DNA from: CAVWCQ01 sp963753545
Lineage (GTDB): Bacteria; Chloroflexota; Anaerolineae; Aggregatilineales; Aggregatilineaceae
DNA length: 64,000 nucleotides
Direction: 5' to 3'
NCBI GenBank assembly: GCA_963753545.1
Contig: CAVWCQ010000008.1
Span: 1,178,001-1,242,000, forward strand
Each line of letters opens with the position of its first letter. Within the stretch, counting starts at the first letter, position 1. This document shows, one piece after another, positions 45,968 through 55,337 of the stretch. The translations under genes and the position numbers were made by a program. The notes beneath the pieces are model-generated. The model searched no databases and had not been told where the DNA came from. It was given only the letters and a program-made list of their open reading frames with translations.

Positions 45968-46702
45968 ATGCCAATTGGCCCCGACTTTATGGAACTGACC
46001 AAATACCCGCACCTGGAGGATCCGGCGCAGTTTAAAGGCGAACCGCAGCCGCCGCTCCAACTGGATATCGATCCCGCCGCGCCGCTGATCGATCTGCCCG
46101 CACCGGGGGATTGCGCGATTCCGCCCGTCGATCTGCTCGACCTGATCACGGAGCGCGTCACCGTGCGCCAATATGCCGAAACGCCGATCTCCCTGGCGGA
46201 ACTGTCGTTTCTGTTGTGGTGTACGCAGGGCATCAAACCGAACAGCCCGCCCAACATCACGCGCCGAACAGTCCCCTCGGCAGGAGCGCGCCACGCCTTC
46301 GAGACCTTCCTGCTGATCAACCGCGTCGCGGGGCTGGAATCCGGCCTGTACCGCTATGTCGCCATCGGGCACAAGCTGATCCGCCTGGATGCCGCGCCGG
46401 ATATTGCCGATCAGATGACCGCCGCCTGCCGCAACCAGCATCACGTCCGAGACAGCGCCGTGACGTTCGTCTGGGTCACCGTCACCGAGCGCATGATCTA
46501 TCGCTACGTGCAGCGCGGTTACCGTTATCTGCACCTGGACGCGGGGCATGTCTGCCAGAATTTGTATATCGCGGCGTGGGCACTCAACATCGGCGTCTGC
46601 GCGCTGGCGGCCTTCGATGATGACAGGCTGAATGCCCTGCTTGGCCTCGATGGCGAGGAACTGTTCGCCATCTACGCGGCAACCGCTGGCAAGCGAGCGT
46701 AA
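45968..46702 (+). CDS. SagB/ThcOx-family nitroreductase-fold oxidoreductase
   Basis: 244 residues from ATG 45968 (GGAGGATAT upstream). SagB signatures: LLDLITERVTVRQYAETPIS, SLAELSFLLWCTQGI, TVPSAGARHAFETFLLINRV, GLYRYVAIGHKL, YRYLHLDAGHVCQNLYIAAW, GVCALAAFDDDRLNALLGLD. FMN-dependent dehydrogenases of this family oxidise azolines in azole-modified peptides, but stand-alone copies like this one (no YcaO, no precursor peptide nearby) are common with unknown substrates. Followed 98 bp later by the LCP-family gene. Confidence 0.9.
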   Translation: MPIGPDFMELTKYPHLEDPAQFKGEPQPPLQLDIDPAAPLIDLPAPGDCAIPPVDLLDLITERVTVRQYAETPISLAELSFLLWCTQGIKPNSPPNITRRTVPSAGARHAFETFLLINRVAGLESGLYRYVAIGHKLIRLDAAPDIADQMTAACRNQHHVRDSAVTFVWVTVTERMIYRYVQRGYRYLHLDAGHVCQNLYIAAWALNIGVCALAAFDDDRLNALLGLDGEELFAIYAATAGKRA

Positions 46703-46800
46703 GCCCGTAGGCCAACCGTCGCGGGAGCGTCTTTTTCCGGTATTCGTTGCCGATCTATACTCTCCGGCAGATTTATATCTGTCGTAAGGAATGATAACCA

Positions 46801-48169
46801 ATGACTTATTCACGCCGCCAAACGGCCAGCGCGGGCCTGTTGATCGTCCTGCTGCTGGCTGGGATCGTCCTGATCAGTCTGCCCCTGCGCGCCCAGGCTG
46901 ATGATTCGCCCACTATCACGCCGACCTACATCATCCAGGGGACGTACACACCGCCCGCCGAGCCGCCCGCTATCGATATTCCGCCCAGCGTGCCGCTGCT
47001 CGAAACCAGCGACGATATCATCAATGTTCTGCTGCTGGGCAGCAACTCGTATGATAATGCGCTGCGCCGCACCGACGTGCTGATCCTGGTCTCGATCAAC
47101 CGGGAAGCGGGAACCGCCGCTATGTGGCACATCCCGCGCGACCTGTTTGTCTACATTCCCGATCACACGATGGATCGCATCAACACGGCCTACGCCCTCG
47201 GCAGCTCCAACGGCGGCGGATTCGCTCTGCTGCAAGAGACGTTCCGCTACAACTTCGGCATCGAGCTTGATCATTATGCGCGGGTGAATTTCACCGGGTT
47301 TCAGGAGATCATCAACCGCCTGGGCGGGCTGGAAATCAGCGTGGACTGCGCTTTGCAGGACTGGAAGCTGATCGATCCGGCACTCGATCCGTCCGTGGAA
47401 GAAAACTGGGAAATGTTTACGCTGCCTGTGGGCCGCCAGACCCTCGACGCCTATACCGCGCTGTGGTATGCCCGCAGCCGCGTGACGACCAGCGATCTGG
47501 ATCGGGGCCGCCGCCAGATGGACATCCTGCGGGCGATCTGGCAGCAGGCGCGCCGCCAGGGGCTGCTCACCCAGGTCGACGGATTTGTGGCCGCAGTTGG
47601 TGGGCCTTGTCGAGACGGATATGGACCTGAACGATGCGCTGGAACTGGCTCCTCTGGCCGTGTCGATGGATATGGGGGGCGTGGCCCGTTACAGCGGCAG
47701 CGCCGAGGAGGGCGGTGAATATGTCCGCACCTTCACGCCGGATGATGGGCGCGATGTGCTGCTGCCCAACCGCGACACACTGCTGCCCATGCTGCGTAAC
47801 TTTTTGCTGCCCGCCACCCCCAACCGTCTCGCCCGCCAATCGGCGCGCGTCGAGATCGTGGACGCGGCGTGGTACGGCCCGGACTTTATTCGCGTGGCGG
47901 CGGATCGCCTCGCCTGGGAGGGCTTCAGCGCGACATTGGCGGACGGTTTAGGCCCGATCCAGCGCGATTGGACGGTCATCTACGATTACACGGGGCAAAG
48001 TAAGGGCAGTCCGCTGCCCGAATTGGAGCGGCTGCTGCGGGTGGCTGACGAGCAGGTGATCGTCGAGCCGGATCCGAACCGGACGGTAGATTACCGCGTG
48101 GAACTCGGCGCGATGTACAATTCGTGTATCTACGCCAGCGCGGAAGATTCCGCCCCGCCAACGGGGTAG
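46801..48169 (+). CDS. LytR-CpsA-Psr (LCP) family protein (one frameshift)
   Basis: About 455 residues joined at about 47590. N-terminal membrane anchor (ASAGLLIVLLLAGIVLISLP), then LCP domain: INVLLLGSNSYDNALRRTDV, LILVSINREAGTAAMWHIPR, DRINTAYALGSSNGGGFALL, the Arg residues of the lipid phosphate site, YTALWYARSRVTTSDLDRGR. The second frame starts WPQLVGLVETDMDLNDALEL and ends with a LytR_C-like domain (ARVEIVDAAWYGPDFIRVAA). LCP enzymes attach glycopolymers to peptidoglycan or glycans to proteins outside the membrane. Confidence 0.88.
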
Positions 48170-48187
48170 GGGGCAAAGCGGTCTGCG

Positions 48188-48220
48188 AAAAAAAACTGAG
48201 CGCCCTCGAAGGGCGCTCAG
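48188..48220 (-). terminator. Intrinsic terminator of the DUF3309 gene
   Basis: Minus-strand stem CTGAGCGCCCT / AGGGCGCTCAG with TCG loop, followed by TTTTTTTTCGC, 6 bp past the stop. Confidence 0.93.
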
Positions 48221-48225
48221 AGTCG

Positions 48226-48381
48226 CTAGGTTAAGACACCAAGAAAATACAGGATTACAAGCAGCAGGATCAAAAACACGATGAGGCCGCTTGGGCCGTA
48301 CCCATAGCGCCCACGACTCCGGCTGGCTGGCAGCAGAGCCAGAACCAGCACCACAATCAATAAAAGCACAAGAAGCGACAT
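48226..48381 (-). CDS. DUF3309-type small membrane protein
   Basis: 51 residues starting MSLLVLLLIVVLVLALLPAS, then RGRYGYGPSG and a second hydrophobic helix ending FLGVLT. The two short helices around a W/RGYGPSG turn are the hallmark of DUF3309 proteins, found widely as tiny membrane peptides. It is too short for most ORF callers but has its own strong terminator; ATG at 48381 is preceded by GGAGATGACGAA. Confidence 0.85.
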   Translation of the reverse strand: MSLLVLLLIVVLVLALLPASRSRGRYGYGPSGLIVFLILLLVILYFLGVLT

Positions 48382-48603
48382 TTCGTCATCTCCATATCAT
48401 GGTTACTACCTTCAAAGATAGGGCATTTCGTGCCAGATGAAATGAGCCGAATGGGCCAACTTGGTATAGGCCATGTGGCGAGATTCCTCGCCCATTAAAA
48501 CGGGCGTATAGGGGAACGATTAACCTGGAAGCCAGCCGCCACTGAATAATCACTTGCATCTTGCCGCCGCCGGACTACAATCCCCAGCAGGAGGAAAAAC
48601 ACC

Positions 48604-50337
48604 ATGTTGGATTTACGCCCGGCGGCAGGACCGCGCCTTGTGTTACAACTCAGCGCCCGCGACCAGAACCGGATGGAGGTCCGCGTCACCAACTCGCCCG
48701 TCGGGGAGGCAGCCGCCGAGATCGCCCTGCCCGCGCTGGACGACGTGTTAAGTCTGGTCAACCAGCCCGCTTTTTTTGAGGAAGCAGGTAAACAGCTCTT
48801 TGCGACGCTGTTCCCCGGCTCAGTAGGGGAACTCTACCGCGCCGCCTCTGCCCAGGGGCCGCTGACCGTCGAAATGCGCTTTGACCGCGATCTGGCGCGC
48901 ATCGCCCGCTACCCGTGGGAACTGGTGCACGACGGATCGCGTTTTCCGCTGCAAGCCGGGGCCGTGAACCTCGCCCGCTATGTGGCCTTTCCGGAGCCGC
49001 CTCGCCCTCTCAGTACGGCGCGCCCCATCGAGGTGCTGGTTATTTCATCGCATCCCAAGGATCAGCCGCCCCTGGCCTCCGAGTTTGAGGCGCTGCAAAG
49101 CGCGTTCACGGGGGTGGTCAAATCGGACCAACTGGATCTGGCCTATCTCATCCCGCCAACCTGGGATGCCCTCATGGATTGGCTGCTGGCGGGTGCGCCG
49201 AGTATCGTCCATTTTGAGGGACACGGCTCCTTCGAGCAGACCGGATTCCTGATCTTCGAGAACATGGACGGCGACTCCGATCCGGTGGATGCCTCCACGC
49301 TGGGCAGCGCTTTTTATGGGACAGACCTGCGGCTGGCGGTCCTGAGCGCGTGCAAATCCGCCAAAACCGGGGAGGATACGCTCTTGAGCAGCGTTGCCCC
49401 GTCGCTGATCCTGGCGGGCATTCCGGTTGTGGTTGCCATGCAGCGCCGCATGCCCGATGATGCTGCCGTGCGTTTTTCGCAGGGATTCTACAAAGCATTG
49501 TTGGCTGGACACGACGTGGAGTCGGCTGTCGCGCAGGGACGCCGGGCACTGATGCGCACGACGCACTGGTATATCCCGACACTCTATCTGCGCGCCCGCA
49601 AGACGCCCGATATCCGGCAGGCGTACCTCGAACGGCGCATCGATACCGCCGGACCGCGATCCGCCCCGCTCAACCTGCCGCTGCGCTTCGGGCTGTGGAT
49701 TCGTCGCCCGGATTCGCCGCCGCCCACTCCCGATGAACTGCGCCGTCTGCTGGGGCTGGAACCCTCCGCCGAGGTCAGCCAGGAAACGACACGCGCCGCC
49801 GTGCAGTTCCCGGTCGAAACGGGCAGCATCCGGCCCGGCGTGGTCGAGGTGCGGCTTGTCGCGCCGGACTGCGAGATTCATACCGGGTCAGCCAAGACGA
49901 TGACCGTTTTTCCCGACTTCGACACGCCGCCGCTGTGGTACTGTCTGACGCCGCGCCGCGCCGGGCGGCTCGATCTGGTTTTCGAATTGACGCAGGACGG
50001 GCGGGCTATTGCCTCCATCGCCCACACGATCCAGGTCACGAAGGAGAGCGAGGCCGCGCCTGTGGCCTCCGTCCAATCCCATACCGTGCGCGAACCGGGT
50101 ATCGAGGATGCACTCCCTGCCCAGCCACCCGCCCCGCAGCCTATCGCACAACCTGCGCCAGCCGCGCCGCCCGCTCCGCCGCAGCCCGCGCCGGACACGT
50201 TCTATTCGGAGCCGGAAGAAACGGGCAGCACTGAAATGGATTCCGATTGGTACGGCGGCGGAATCGAGGAGCCACCTGTCTCTGACGACTCCGGCGCTCA
50301 ATGGGAACTGGATGAGGCTCGAAACGAATGTCCCTGA
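48604..50337 (+). CDS. CHAT-domain (caspase-like) protease
   Basis: 577 residues, start ATG 48604 after CAGGAGGAAAAA. CHAT domain about 95-345: ARYPWELVHDGSRFPLQ, IEVLVISSHPKDQPPLASEF, catalytic His207 in IVHFEGHG, catalytic Cys250 in LRLAVLSACKSAKTGEDTLL, then GIPVVVAMQRRMPDDAAVRF and FYKALLAGHDVESAVAQGRR. Residues about 355-480 are a beta-rich module (RPGVVEVRLVAPDCEIHTGS), followed by a Pro/Ala-rich tail. CHAT proteases are cysteine peptidases used in conflict and programmed-death pathways among others. The frame ends at 50337, 25 bp inside the start of the HEAT-repeat frame; a single missing base could make both one protein. Confidence 0.88.
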   Translation: MLDLRPAAGPRLVLQLSARDQNRMEVRVTNSPVGEAAAEIALPALDDVLSLVNQPAFFEEAGKQLFATLFPGSVGELYRAASAQGPLTVEMRFDRDLARIARYPWELVHDGSRFPLQAGAVNLARYVAFPEPPRPLSTARPIEVLVISSHPKDQPPLASEFEALQSAFTGVVKSDQLDLAYLIPPTWDALMDWLLAGAPSIVHFEGHGSFEQTGFLIFENMDGDSDPVDASTLGSAFYGTDLRLAVLSACKSAKTGEDTLLSSVAPSLILAGIPVVVAMQRRMPDDAAVRFSQGFYKALLAGHDVESAVAQGRRALMRTTHWYIPTLYLRARKTPDIRQAYLERRIDTAGPRSAPLNLPLRFGLWIRRPDSPPPTPDELRRLLGLEPSAEVSQETTRAAVQFPVETGSIRPGVVEVRLVAPDCEIHTGSAKTMTVFPDFDTPPLWYCLTPRRAGRLDLVFELTQDGRAIASIAHTIQVTKESEAAPVASVQSHTVREPGIEDALPAQPPAPQPIAQPAPAAPPAPPQPAPDTFYSEPEETGSTEMDSDWYGGGIEEPPVSDDSGAQWELDEARNECP

Positions 50338-51199
50338 CTGGTTGTCTGGCGAATGGACCGAGGAACAGACCGTTCCTGACTCATCGGTCGAGCCGCAGGA
50401 AGCCGCCAAAGAGGAAGAGGAGGCCGCCCCTCCACCGCCGCCATCCGCTCCACCATATGCGCCGCCATATCGCCGCCATGCGCCGCCACCCGCCCCGGCT
50501 GGCCCGATGCCTTACGCGCCTTCAGCCGCACCCTCTCCATTTGGCACCGTTACACCCCAGGAGATCGTGCTGAAGCTGATACAGATCGGCCAGTATGTGA
50601 TCTCGCTGCGCAATCAGGCATGGAACGCCCAGTTGATTCCGTTCATCAGCGAAGGCGATATGCTGTTTATTGAGATTCAGCGCATCATCATGGAAGTCGA
50701 AAATCCGAACTTTCTCAGCGATACGCGCTTGCAGACAGCCGCTTATGACGCGGTCCAGAGTGTGATCACGCGCGTGGCGACGTATGAAAATGGCCTGCGG
50801 GAAGCGTATAACATGCCGCAGCCGGAGGTCGCCGCGCCGGAACCAGTAGAACCGGAACCCGAACCTGAGCCGGAACCGGAGGCCGAGCCAGTATCCGGTC
50901 ATGAACCGCCCAAACCGGATCGCGTCGCCGTGCTGTTGGCAGCACTGCACGACGAGAAGGAGTGGGTTCAGCAGGGCGCGGCGCAAGCCCTGGGCGAACT
51001 GCGCGATCCGTCCAGCGTCGAACCGCTGATCGAGGCGCTGGCGGATCCCAACGAAAAAGTGCGCTTTTATGCGACCGTCGCCCTGGGCCTGATCGGAGAT
51101 GGTCGCGCCGTCGCAGCCATCCGGCGGCTGCGGTCCGATGTGAACGTAAATGTCCGAAAGGTTGCGGAGTGGGCGCTCAGCCGCCTGCCCGGTTCATAG
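50312..51199 (+). CDS. HEAT-repeat protein next to (or C-terminal part of) the CHAT protease
   Basis: 295 residues if started at ATG 50312, overlapping the CHAT stop. Pro/Glu-rich N-terminus (VEPQEAAKEEEEAAPPPPPS), a helical domain about 75-180 (TPQEIVLKLIQIGQYVISLR, QRIIMEVENPNFLSDTRL), an Glu/Pro run, then two to three HEAT/PBS-lyase repeats (VQQGAAQALGELRDPSSVEP, EKVRFYATVALGLIGDGRAV, VRKVAEWALSRLPGS). There is no ribosome site at 50312 and both flanking segments are Pro-rich linker, so a frameshifted single CHAT-HEAT protein is as likely as two coupled genes. Confidence 0.7.
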   Translation: MRLETNVPDWLSGEWTEEQTVPDSSVEPQEAAKEEEEAAPPPPPSAPPYAPPYRRHAPPPAPAGPMPYAPSAAPSPFGTVTPQEIVLKLIQIGQYVISLRNQAWNAQLIPFISEGDMLFIEIQRIIMEVENPNFLSDTRLQTAAYDAVQSVITRVATYENGLREAYNMPQPEVAAPEPVEPEPEPEPEPEAEPVSGHEPPKPDRVAVLLAALHDEKEWVQQGAAQALGELRDPSSVEPLIEALADPNEKVRFYATVALGLIGDGRAVAAIRRLRSDVNVNVRKVAEWALSRLPGS

Positions 51200-51210
51200 G
51201 AGAAACGGCG

Positions 51211-51528
51211 ATGGTGATGGTGACGGTTTATCTGGGGCTGCTGCTGCGCGGCCCGCGTGCTAAAGAGTGGGACGAAAAACCGGATGAACTGGACAAACTA
51301 CAGGAGGCTCACCTCGCCAATATGCGGCGGATGGCTGACCTGGGTAAGTTGATCATCGCCGGGCCATGCACCGATGATGGCGATCTGCGCGGTGTCTATG
51401 TCTTCAAAACCGAGTCGCTGGAAGAGGCGCTCGCCCTGGCGAACAGCGATCCATCCGTGCAGGCGGGGCGGCTGGCCTTCGACATTCACCCCTGGATGGT
51501 GCAGGCGGGGGTTTTACCGGGGACGTAA
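51211..51528 (+). CDS. YciI-like protein
   Basis: 105 residues from ATG 51211 (AGGAGAAAC upstream). YCII signatures: QEAHLANMRRMADLGKLIIA, GPCTDDGDLRGVYVFKTESL, NSDPSVQAGRLAFDIHPWMV. The His of EAHL and the Asp of SDP match the paired residues proposed for catalysis in this dimeric alpha-beta family. Starts 11 bp after the HEAT gene, so co-transcribed. Confidence 0.9.
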   Translation: MVMVTVYLGLLLRGPRAKEWDEKPDELDKLQEAHLANMRRMADLGKLIIAGPCTDDGDLRGVYVFKTESLEEALALANSDPSVQAGRLAFDIHPWMVQAGVLPGT

Positions 51529-51533
51529 CACAG

Positions 51534-51878
51534 TTACCGTCTTTTTTTCATATAAACGAGGTGTCCTTTTATCTGTTCTGGTAGATATGTCGCCTGGAGG
51601 TAGCGGATTTCGCGGATCCAGTCGCCAATGGATGCTTTTTCCTGATTGGCGAAGAGAATCCCTGCGTGTTCGACACCCTGGCTAGCAAGGACAATAAAAT
51701 CAGCATCATAGGTGCAGAGAACACGCTCCATCTCTGTAGCCCGACGCAGATGATCGATATCTTTATCACCGCGCTTGTCCAGACTATGAGCCGAAACAGA
51801 GTCAAACCCTGTGCGGCTCAACTGTTCACTGACGGCTGCTTCTACACTCTCATCAAAATAGAAGCGCAGATCACTCAA
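51534..51878 (-). CDS. DUF5615 PIN-like toxin
   Basis: 114 residues: LRFYFDESVEAAVSEQLSRT, DSVSAHSLDKRGDKDIDHLR, VLCTYDADFIVLASQGVEHA. The acidic residues (DES, D in TYDADF) sit where DUF5615 PIN-like folds place their metal ligands (DExL; TxDxDF). Predicted ribonuclease toxin of the DUF433-DUF5615 pair; starts 8 bp inside its partner gene. Convergent with YciI, 5 bp between stops. Confidence 0.9.
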   Translation of the reverse strand: MSDLRFYFDESVEAAVSEQLSRTGFDSVSAHSLDKRGDKDIDHLRRATEMERVLCTYDADFIVLASQGVEHAGILFANQEKASIGDWIREIRYLQATYLPEQIKGHLVYMKKRR

Positions 51879-52176
51879 GGCGAATGACTTTCCCCTGTCG
51901 ATCCAGTTCGGCTATTAACTTCTCAGCGCGTTCTAAATCCTGGCGCAAATCCTGATCAATCTCCTGCTTGTGCATGTAATAATAGGCAAGAGCCGCATAT
52001 ACCTGCGCAAGCGGCAGATTGTATTGGACAGCTAGTTCTTCGGGATCAAAGCGGCGGTAAATATGGCTTGCGACGATATCCATCACGCGGATACCTGTTC
52101 CGGCGATGATGGGACGCCCGCCGCGAATATTAGGATCGGAGACGATAGTATCAATACTGAGAACGGTTGCTGTCAT
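51871..52176 (-). CDS. DUF433 antitoxin
   Basis: 101 residues: VLSIDTIVSDPNIRGGRPII, AGTGIRVMDIVASHIYRRFD, PEELAVQYNLPLAQVYAALA. DUF433 proteins (VapB45-like, winged HTH) neutralise and regulate DUF5615/VapC45-like partners. First gene of the pair, overlapping the toxin by 8 bp; TA control by the complex at the upstream promoter is expected from the family. Confidence 0.92.
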   Translation of the reverse strand: MTATVLSIDTIVSDPNIRGGRPIIAGTGIRVMDIVASHIYRRFDPEELAVQYNLPLAQVYAALAYYYMHKQEIDQDLRQDLERAEKLIAELDRQGKVIRLE

Positions 52177-52278
52177 TGGTAAGCCTTTCTTCGCTAACCG
52201 TGTGAAACATTGTACTCGTTTCAGGGTGGGGATGCCATCAGTAAGCCGCCGCGCTCTTCGCTGTGAAAATCTTTTTCC

Positions 52279-53091
52279 CTACCTCGCGTCTCGCTCCTCA
52301 GGGGCCAACGTGTCAATTGCATCGAGAATCATCCGCAGATAATCCAGCGTCGCCCGATAATCATCCGGATCGGCGCGCGTGCGCACCGAGGTTGCCGGAT
52401 CGGGGCGGCAGTCCCAGGCGCGATTGATGAGTCCGGCCCAGGACGGATCGAGAGTGACTTTGGCCCACTCCGCGCCCGCCCGCTTCGATCCAGGATATCC
52501 CCGGATAAGGTCGTGCAGCATGCGGCTGAAGTTCAGCACAATATATCCCTGGTAAAAGCGGTTGTTATACTCGTCAGGGTGATCCAGAATGTACTGTCCC
52601 CAGTTTTTCATGGTCGCTCTGATCTCCCGCCGCAGCGTCGCTGCCGGAATCGGATCGACTAGCCCTGCCGGGGATGGTCCCGCCAGCGCCACACCATGTT
52701 CCCGAACCACCCAGCGCACCAGAACCGTATTGCAGTGATCCAACTCGATGAGCGAACGAGAGCCGTGATCGAGATACCACAGCGGGCAGCCCGCGCGTGC
52801 CGCATCGCGCAGGATTTCTTTGGGGAAGTAGGAGCCTTCCAGGTGCTGCGCCCAGGGGATATCGATGTTGTAGACCCGTTCGTGAAGGTCTTGCAGCGCG
52901 TCGACCTGCTCCGGCGATAATTCTTCGTTCAGCACGACGATAAAATCGACATCACTGTGCTGGTCGAAGTCGCCCACCGCAAACGAGCCTTGCAGATAAG
53001 CGCCCAGGAATGTACCGCCGAGAGCGCTTTGAATGCCGTCCACCAGTTTGCCCAGGACGATATTCAGATCGGGGTAGGGAGTGGGATTCAT
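52279..53091 (-). CDS. Aminoglycoside-adenylyltransferase-like nucleotidyltransferase
   Basis: 270 residues. Pol-beta-type nucleotidyltransferase motif GSFAVGDFDQHSDVDFIVVL (Gly35-Ser36 and Asp47/Asp49), then HLEGSYFPKEILRD and a DUF4111-type helical C-terminus (YIVLNFSRMLHDLIRGYPGS, YRATLDYLRMILDAIDTL). Similar to ANT(3'')/ANT(9) enzymes in layout, but sequence alone does not show antibiotic activity. Gap of 69 bp to the terminator-bearing next gene. Confidence 0.82.
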   Translation of the reverse strand: MNPTPYPDLNIVLGKLVDGIQSALGGTFLGAYLQGSFAVGDFDQHSDVDFIVVLNEELSPEQVDALQDLHERVYNIDIPWAQHLEGSYFPKEILRDAARAGCPLWYLDHGSRSLIELDHCNTVLVRWVVREHGVALAGPSPAGLVDPIPAATLRREIRATMKNWGQYILDHPDEYNNRFYQGYIVLNFSRMLHDLIRGYPGSKRAGAEWAKVTLDPSWAGLINRAWDCRPDPATSVRTRADPDDYRATLDYLRMILDAIDTLAPEERDAR

Positions 53092-53111
53092 CAGAGCAGC
53101 CTCACGGGGAA

Positions 53112-53136
53112 GAAAACGGGGCGCACATAGCGCCCC
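53112..53136 (-). terminator. Probable terminator after the secreted protein gene
   Basis: Minus-strand stem GGGGCGC / GCGCCCC with TATGT loop followed by GTTTTCTT, 25 bp past the stop of 53161-54120. Confidence 0.7.
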
Positions 53137-53160
53137 ATCGATGGATACAAAGAGACAGTG

Positions 53161-54120
53161 TTACTGCACTTCAGGCAGGCCGGATGTATCAACCGGCTCG
53201 TTGATGCCGGTGAACAAGACGTTGAGTTCGTTGCTGAACTCCAGCGACAGCGATGAATACGGATCAGCCAATCCCGAATAGAGATTCGCGGAAATATTCA
53301 GGCTGATTTTCTGAGCCAGCAGCTCGCCCGTGTTGGGATCGAGAGCCACGTCCCAGGTCAGCTTGCCATTATCATAAAGCGCTTGCAGCAGCGCGGCCTC
53401 ATCGGTGACCACGCCCATCCGATCCACCAGCCCCAGCAGACGCGGCGGCAGGCTGTCGGGGGCATCGCGCAGCGGCAGGTCGATCTCGTACAGGTCGCCC
53501 TGTGTCTTGCGGTTGACATAAACCTGGGTCGGACCGACGACGGTCTGAGCCGCATCGAGCCACGCATTATAGTCGCCCACGAACGGATCGCCATCTTCCT
53601 GGCGCAGGTAGCGGCTCAACGCCAGATCGACCAGCATGGGCACCGGGGCGATATCCCTGCCGCCAAAGATCTGCCAGTCCTGCGGCAAGGCAAAACCCTG
53701 GCTGGGATCGGATGTATAACTGCCGCGCCAGAACGTTTCCCCGCCTACCTCCGCCGCATTCAGATCGACAGACCACGACAGCGAGGTGCTATCCCCGTTG
53801 TTATCGGTCGAAGTAGCCAGATCGCCGGAGATGTTCAGCGAGATCATGGACTGGTCCCGGCTGGATTGATCATACCAACCGTCAAGCGTGATATCCCGTT
53901 CCTGGCGCTGCCACAGGGACGCGCTCTTGCCTTCCGCCGTCAGCGCATAATCGGACGTTTCGCGCACCTGCACCTGATAGGTGCCCCACCCTTGATAGGT
54001 GTCGTATGCGTGGCGGATCAAGTCCACCGGGGTCTGATCCTGGGCGCGCGTTGATCCAACTCCTGCCACAACCCCACTTATTCCCAGCACGATCACCGCT
54101 GCGAGAATCCACCGCCGCAT
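53161..54120 (-). CDS. Secreted beta-rich protein of unknown function
   Basis: 319 residues; signal peptide MRRWILAAVIVLGISGVVAG. Mature part: LIRHAYDTYQGWGTYQVQVR, ISLNISGDLATSTDNNGDST, VDLALSRYLRQEDGDPFVGD, LYEIDLPLRDAPDSLPPRLL, GKLTWDVALDPNTGELLAQK. The strand pattern and YxVxxxE repeats recall LolA/LppX-type open barrels, and the protein at 54138-55137 next to it has the same organisation. That likeness is structural impression, not a demonstrated homology. Confidence 0.7.
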   Translation of the reverse strand: MRRWILAAVIVLGISGVVAGVGSTRAQDQTPVDLIRHAYDTYQGWGTYQVQVRETSDYALTAEGKSASLWQRQERDITLDGWYDQSSRDQSMISLNISGDLATSTDNNGDSTSLSWSVDLNAAEVGGETFWRGSYTSDPSQGFALPQDWQIFGGRDIAPVPMLVDLALSRYLRQEDGDPFVGDYNAWLDAAQTVVGPTQVYVNRKTQGDLYEIDLPLRDAPDSLPPRLLGLVDRMGVVTDEAALLQALYDNGKLTWDVALDPNTGELLAQKISLNISANLYSGLADPYSSLSLEFSNELNVLFTGINEPVDTSGLPEVQ

Positions 54121-54137
54121 GATGTTATCCTTTCCGC

Positions 54138-55137
54138 CTATTCACTCAGCACTGGTGCTTCAATCGTGACCGGCTTATCCAACGCATAGGGCCGGAAGGT
54201 CTGGTTCACGGTTTGCACCAATTCAATCTCTGCGCCTTGTAACGATGGATCGGTAATCAGTTCCGATCCAAACGCTACATCAATGAAGATATTATATACA
54301 AACTCGTACAGCGCCTGATCCTCCACACCGACCGCGACTTCAACCACATAGGTAGTGTCGGGATCGTTGTACATGAGGTCGACCAACTTGGAGATATCGA
54401 AGGGTACGGACGAAGCGTTAAACATCTGCTGGATGTTATCGGCTCCGATGCTTTGCAGAGCCATACCGGGATCGAGCGTCAGCCGGTAGCGGGTGATCTC
54501 GTAGCCAGGGCGATCCTCGGCTGTCTCGGTGCCCAGCACTTCGACGCCAGTCACCGCCTCGAACAGGGCGGCAAAATAAGTCCTCGTCCATCTTACCCTC
54601 GATGCGCGTCATCTGCTGGATGTTGTACATCGACATGCCATACGCATCGGCCCCATCGGTGACATCGTGCCACCCTTGGGGGATCACCCCCGACAGTTCT
54701 GGCGGCATCTGCATATTCATATAAATCCGGTCCTCGAAAACGATCAGGCTGAACTGGTAGGGACCAATGTCGGTCGACCGATCCTGCCCGGCTCCGGTGA
54801 TATCCTGGCTGACCGTCTGGGTGAAATCCATCGTCCGGTTCGCGTTTTCATAACCTTCGATCCGCTGCACTTTGAGCGTCCCGTCAGACCCTATCGTCTG
54901 GACGAGGTTGATACCTTGTCCCTGGTACTGGACCGTGATATCCTGGTCCAGGCTTTGCACCAGATCGGCAGTGAAGGTTTTTGTCACGGCGAAGCGATTG
55001 ACGGCCACCTGAATAGTATCCAGAGCTGCCTGTTCCTCTTCGGTGAAACCTCCGCCCTGTGCGCCCGCCGGAGTGATCGCCGGAACAACCGAGATCGCCA
55101 GCACGGCGAGCAGCAAAACAATTCCCCATTTGCGCAT
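54138..55137 (-). CDS. Secreted beta-rich protein, possible LppX/LolA-like (one frameshift)
   Basis: About 332 residues joined at about 54570. Signal peptide MRKWGIVLLLAVLAISVVPA; then LDTIQVAVNRFAVTKTFTAD, LDQDITVQYQGQGINLVQTI, FSLIVFEDRIYMNMQMPPEL, NIQQMTRIEGKMDED, and in the second frame VEVLGTETAEDRPGYEITRY, TTYVVEVAVGVEDQALYEFV. The pattern of a helper helix, amphipathic strands and a late GxEVLG...YEITRY strand pair resembles lipoprotein-carrier folds. It lies 17 bp upstream of the related gene, so they form an operon. Confidence 0.75.
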
Positions 55138-55337
55138 GATGTCTGTTCCTTGTGCTTGTGAAATGTCCTGTCCTCATTATATAGCAAAGCGGAGTTATCC
55201 ATGCCCCAGTAATGAGGGGCTAGCGCGTGCCCTTCCGATCCCCAAAAGCATCGATATGCTGCTCCGCCATTTCCCGCAAAAAATCGCTGAAACCGGGCCA
55301 GACGAGAATTGGCCTAGGTCTTGCATGTCTTCCTCTC

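Noticed and set aside
45968..46702. Azole-modified peptide (RiPP) cluster around the SagB-like gene
   Set aside because: No YcaO protein or precursor peptide within the flanking region.
52279..53091. Antibiotic resistance gene call for the nucleotidyltransferase
   Set aside because: Fold-level likeness only; substrate cannot be inferred from the sequence and there is no mobile or resistance context.
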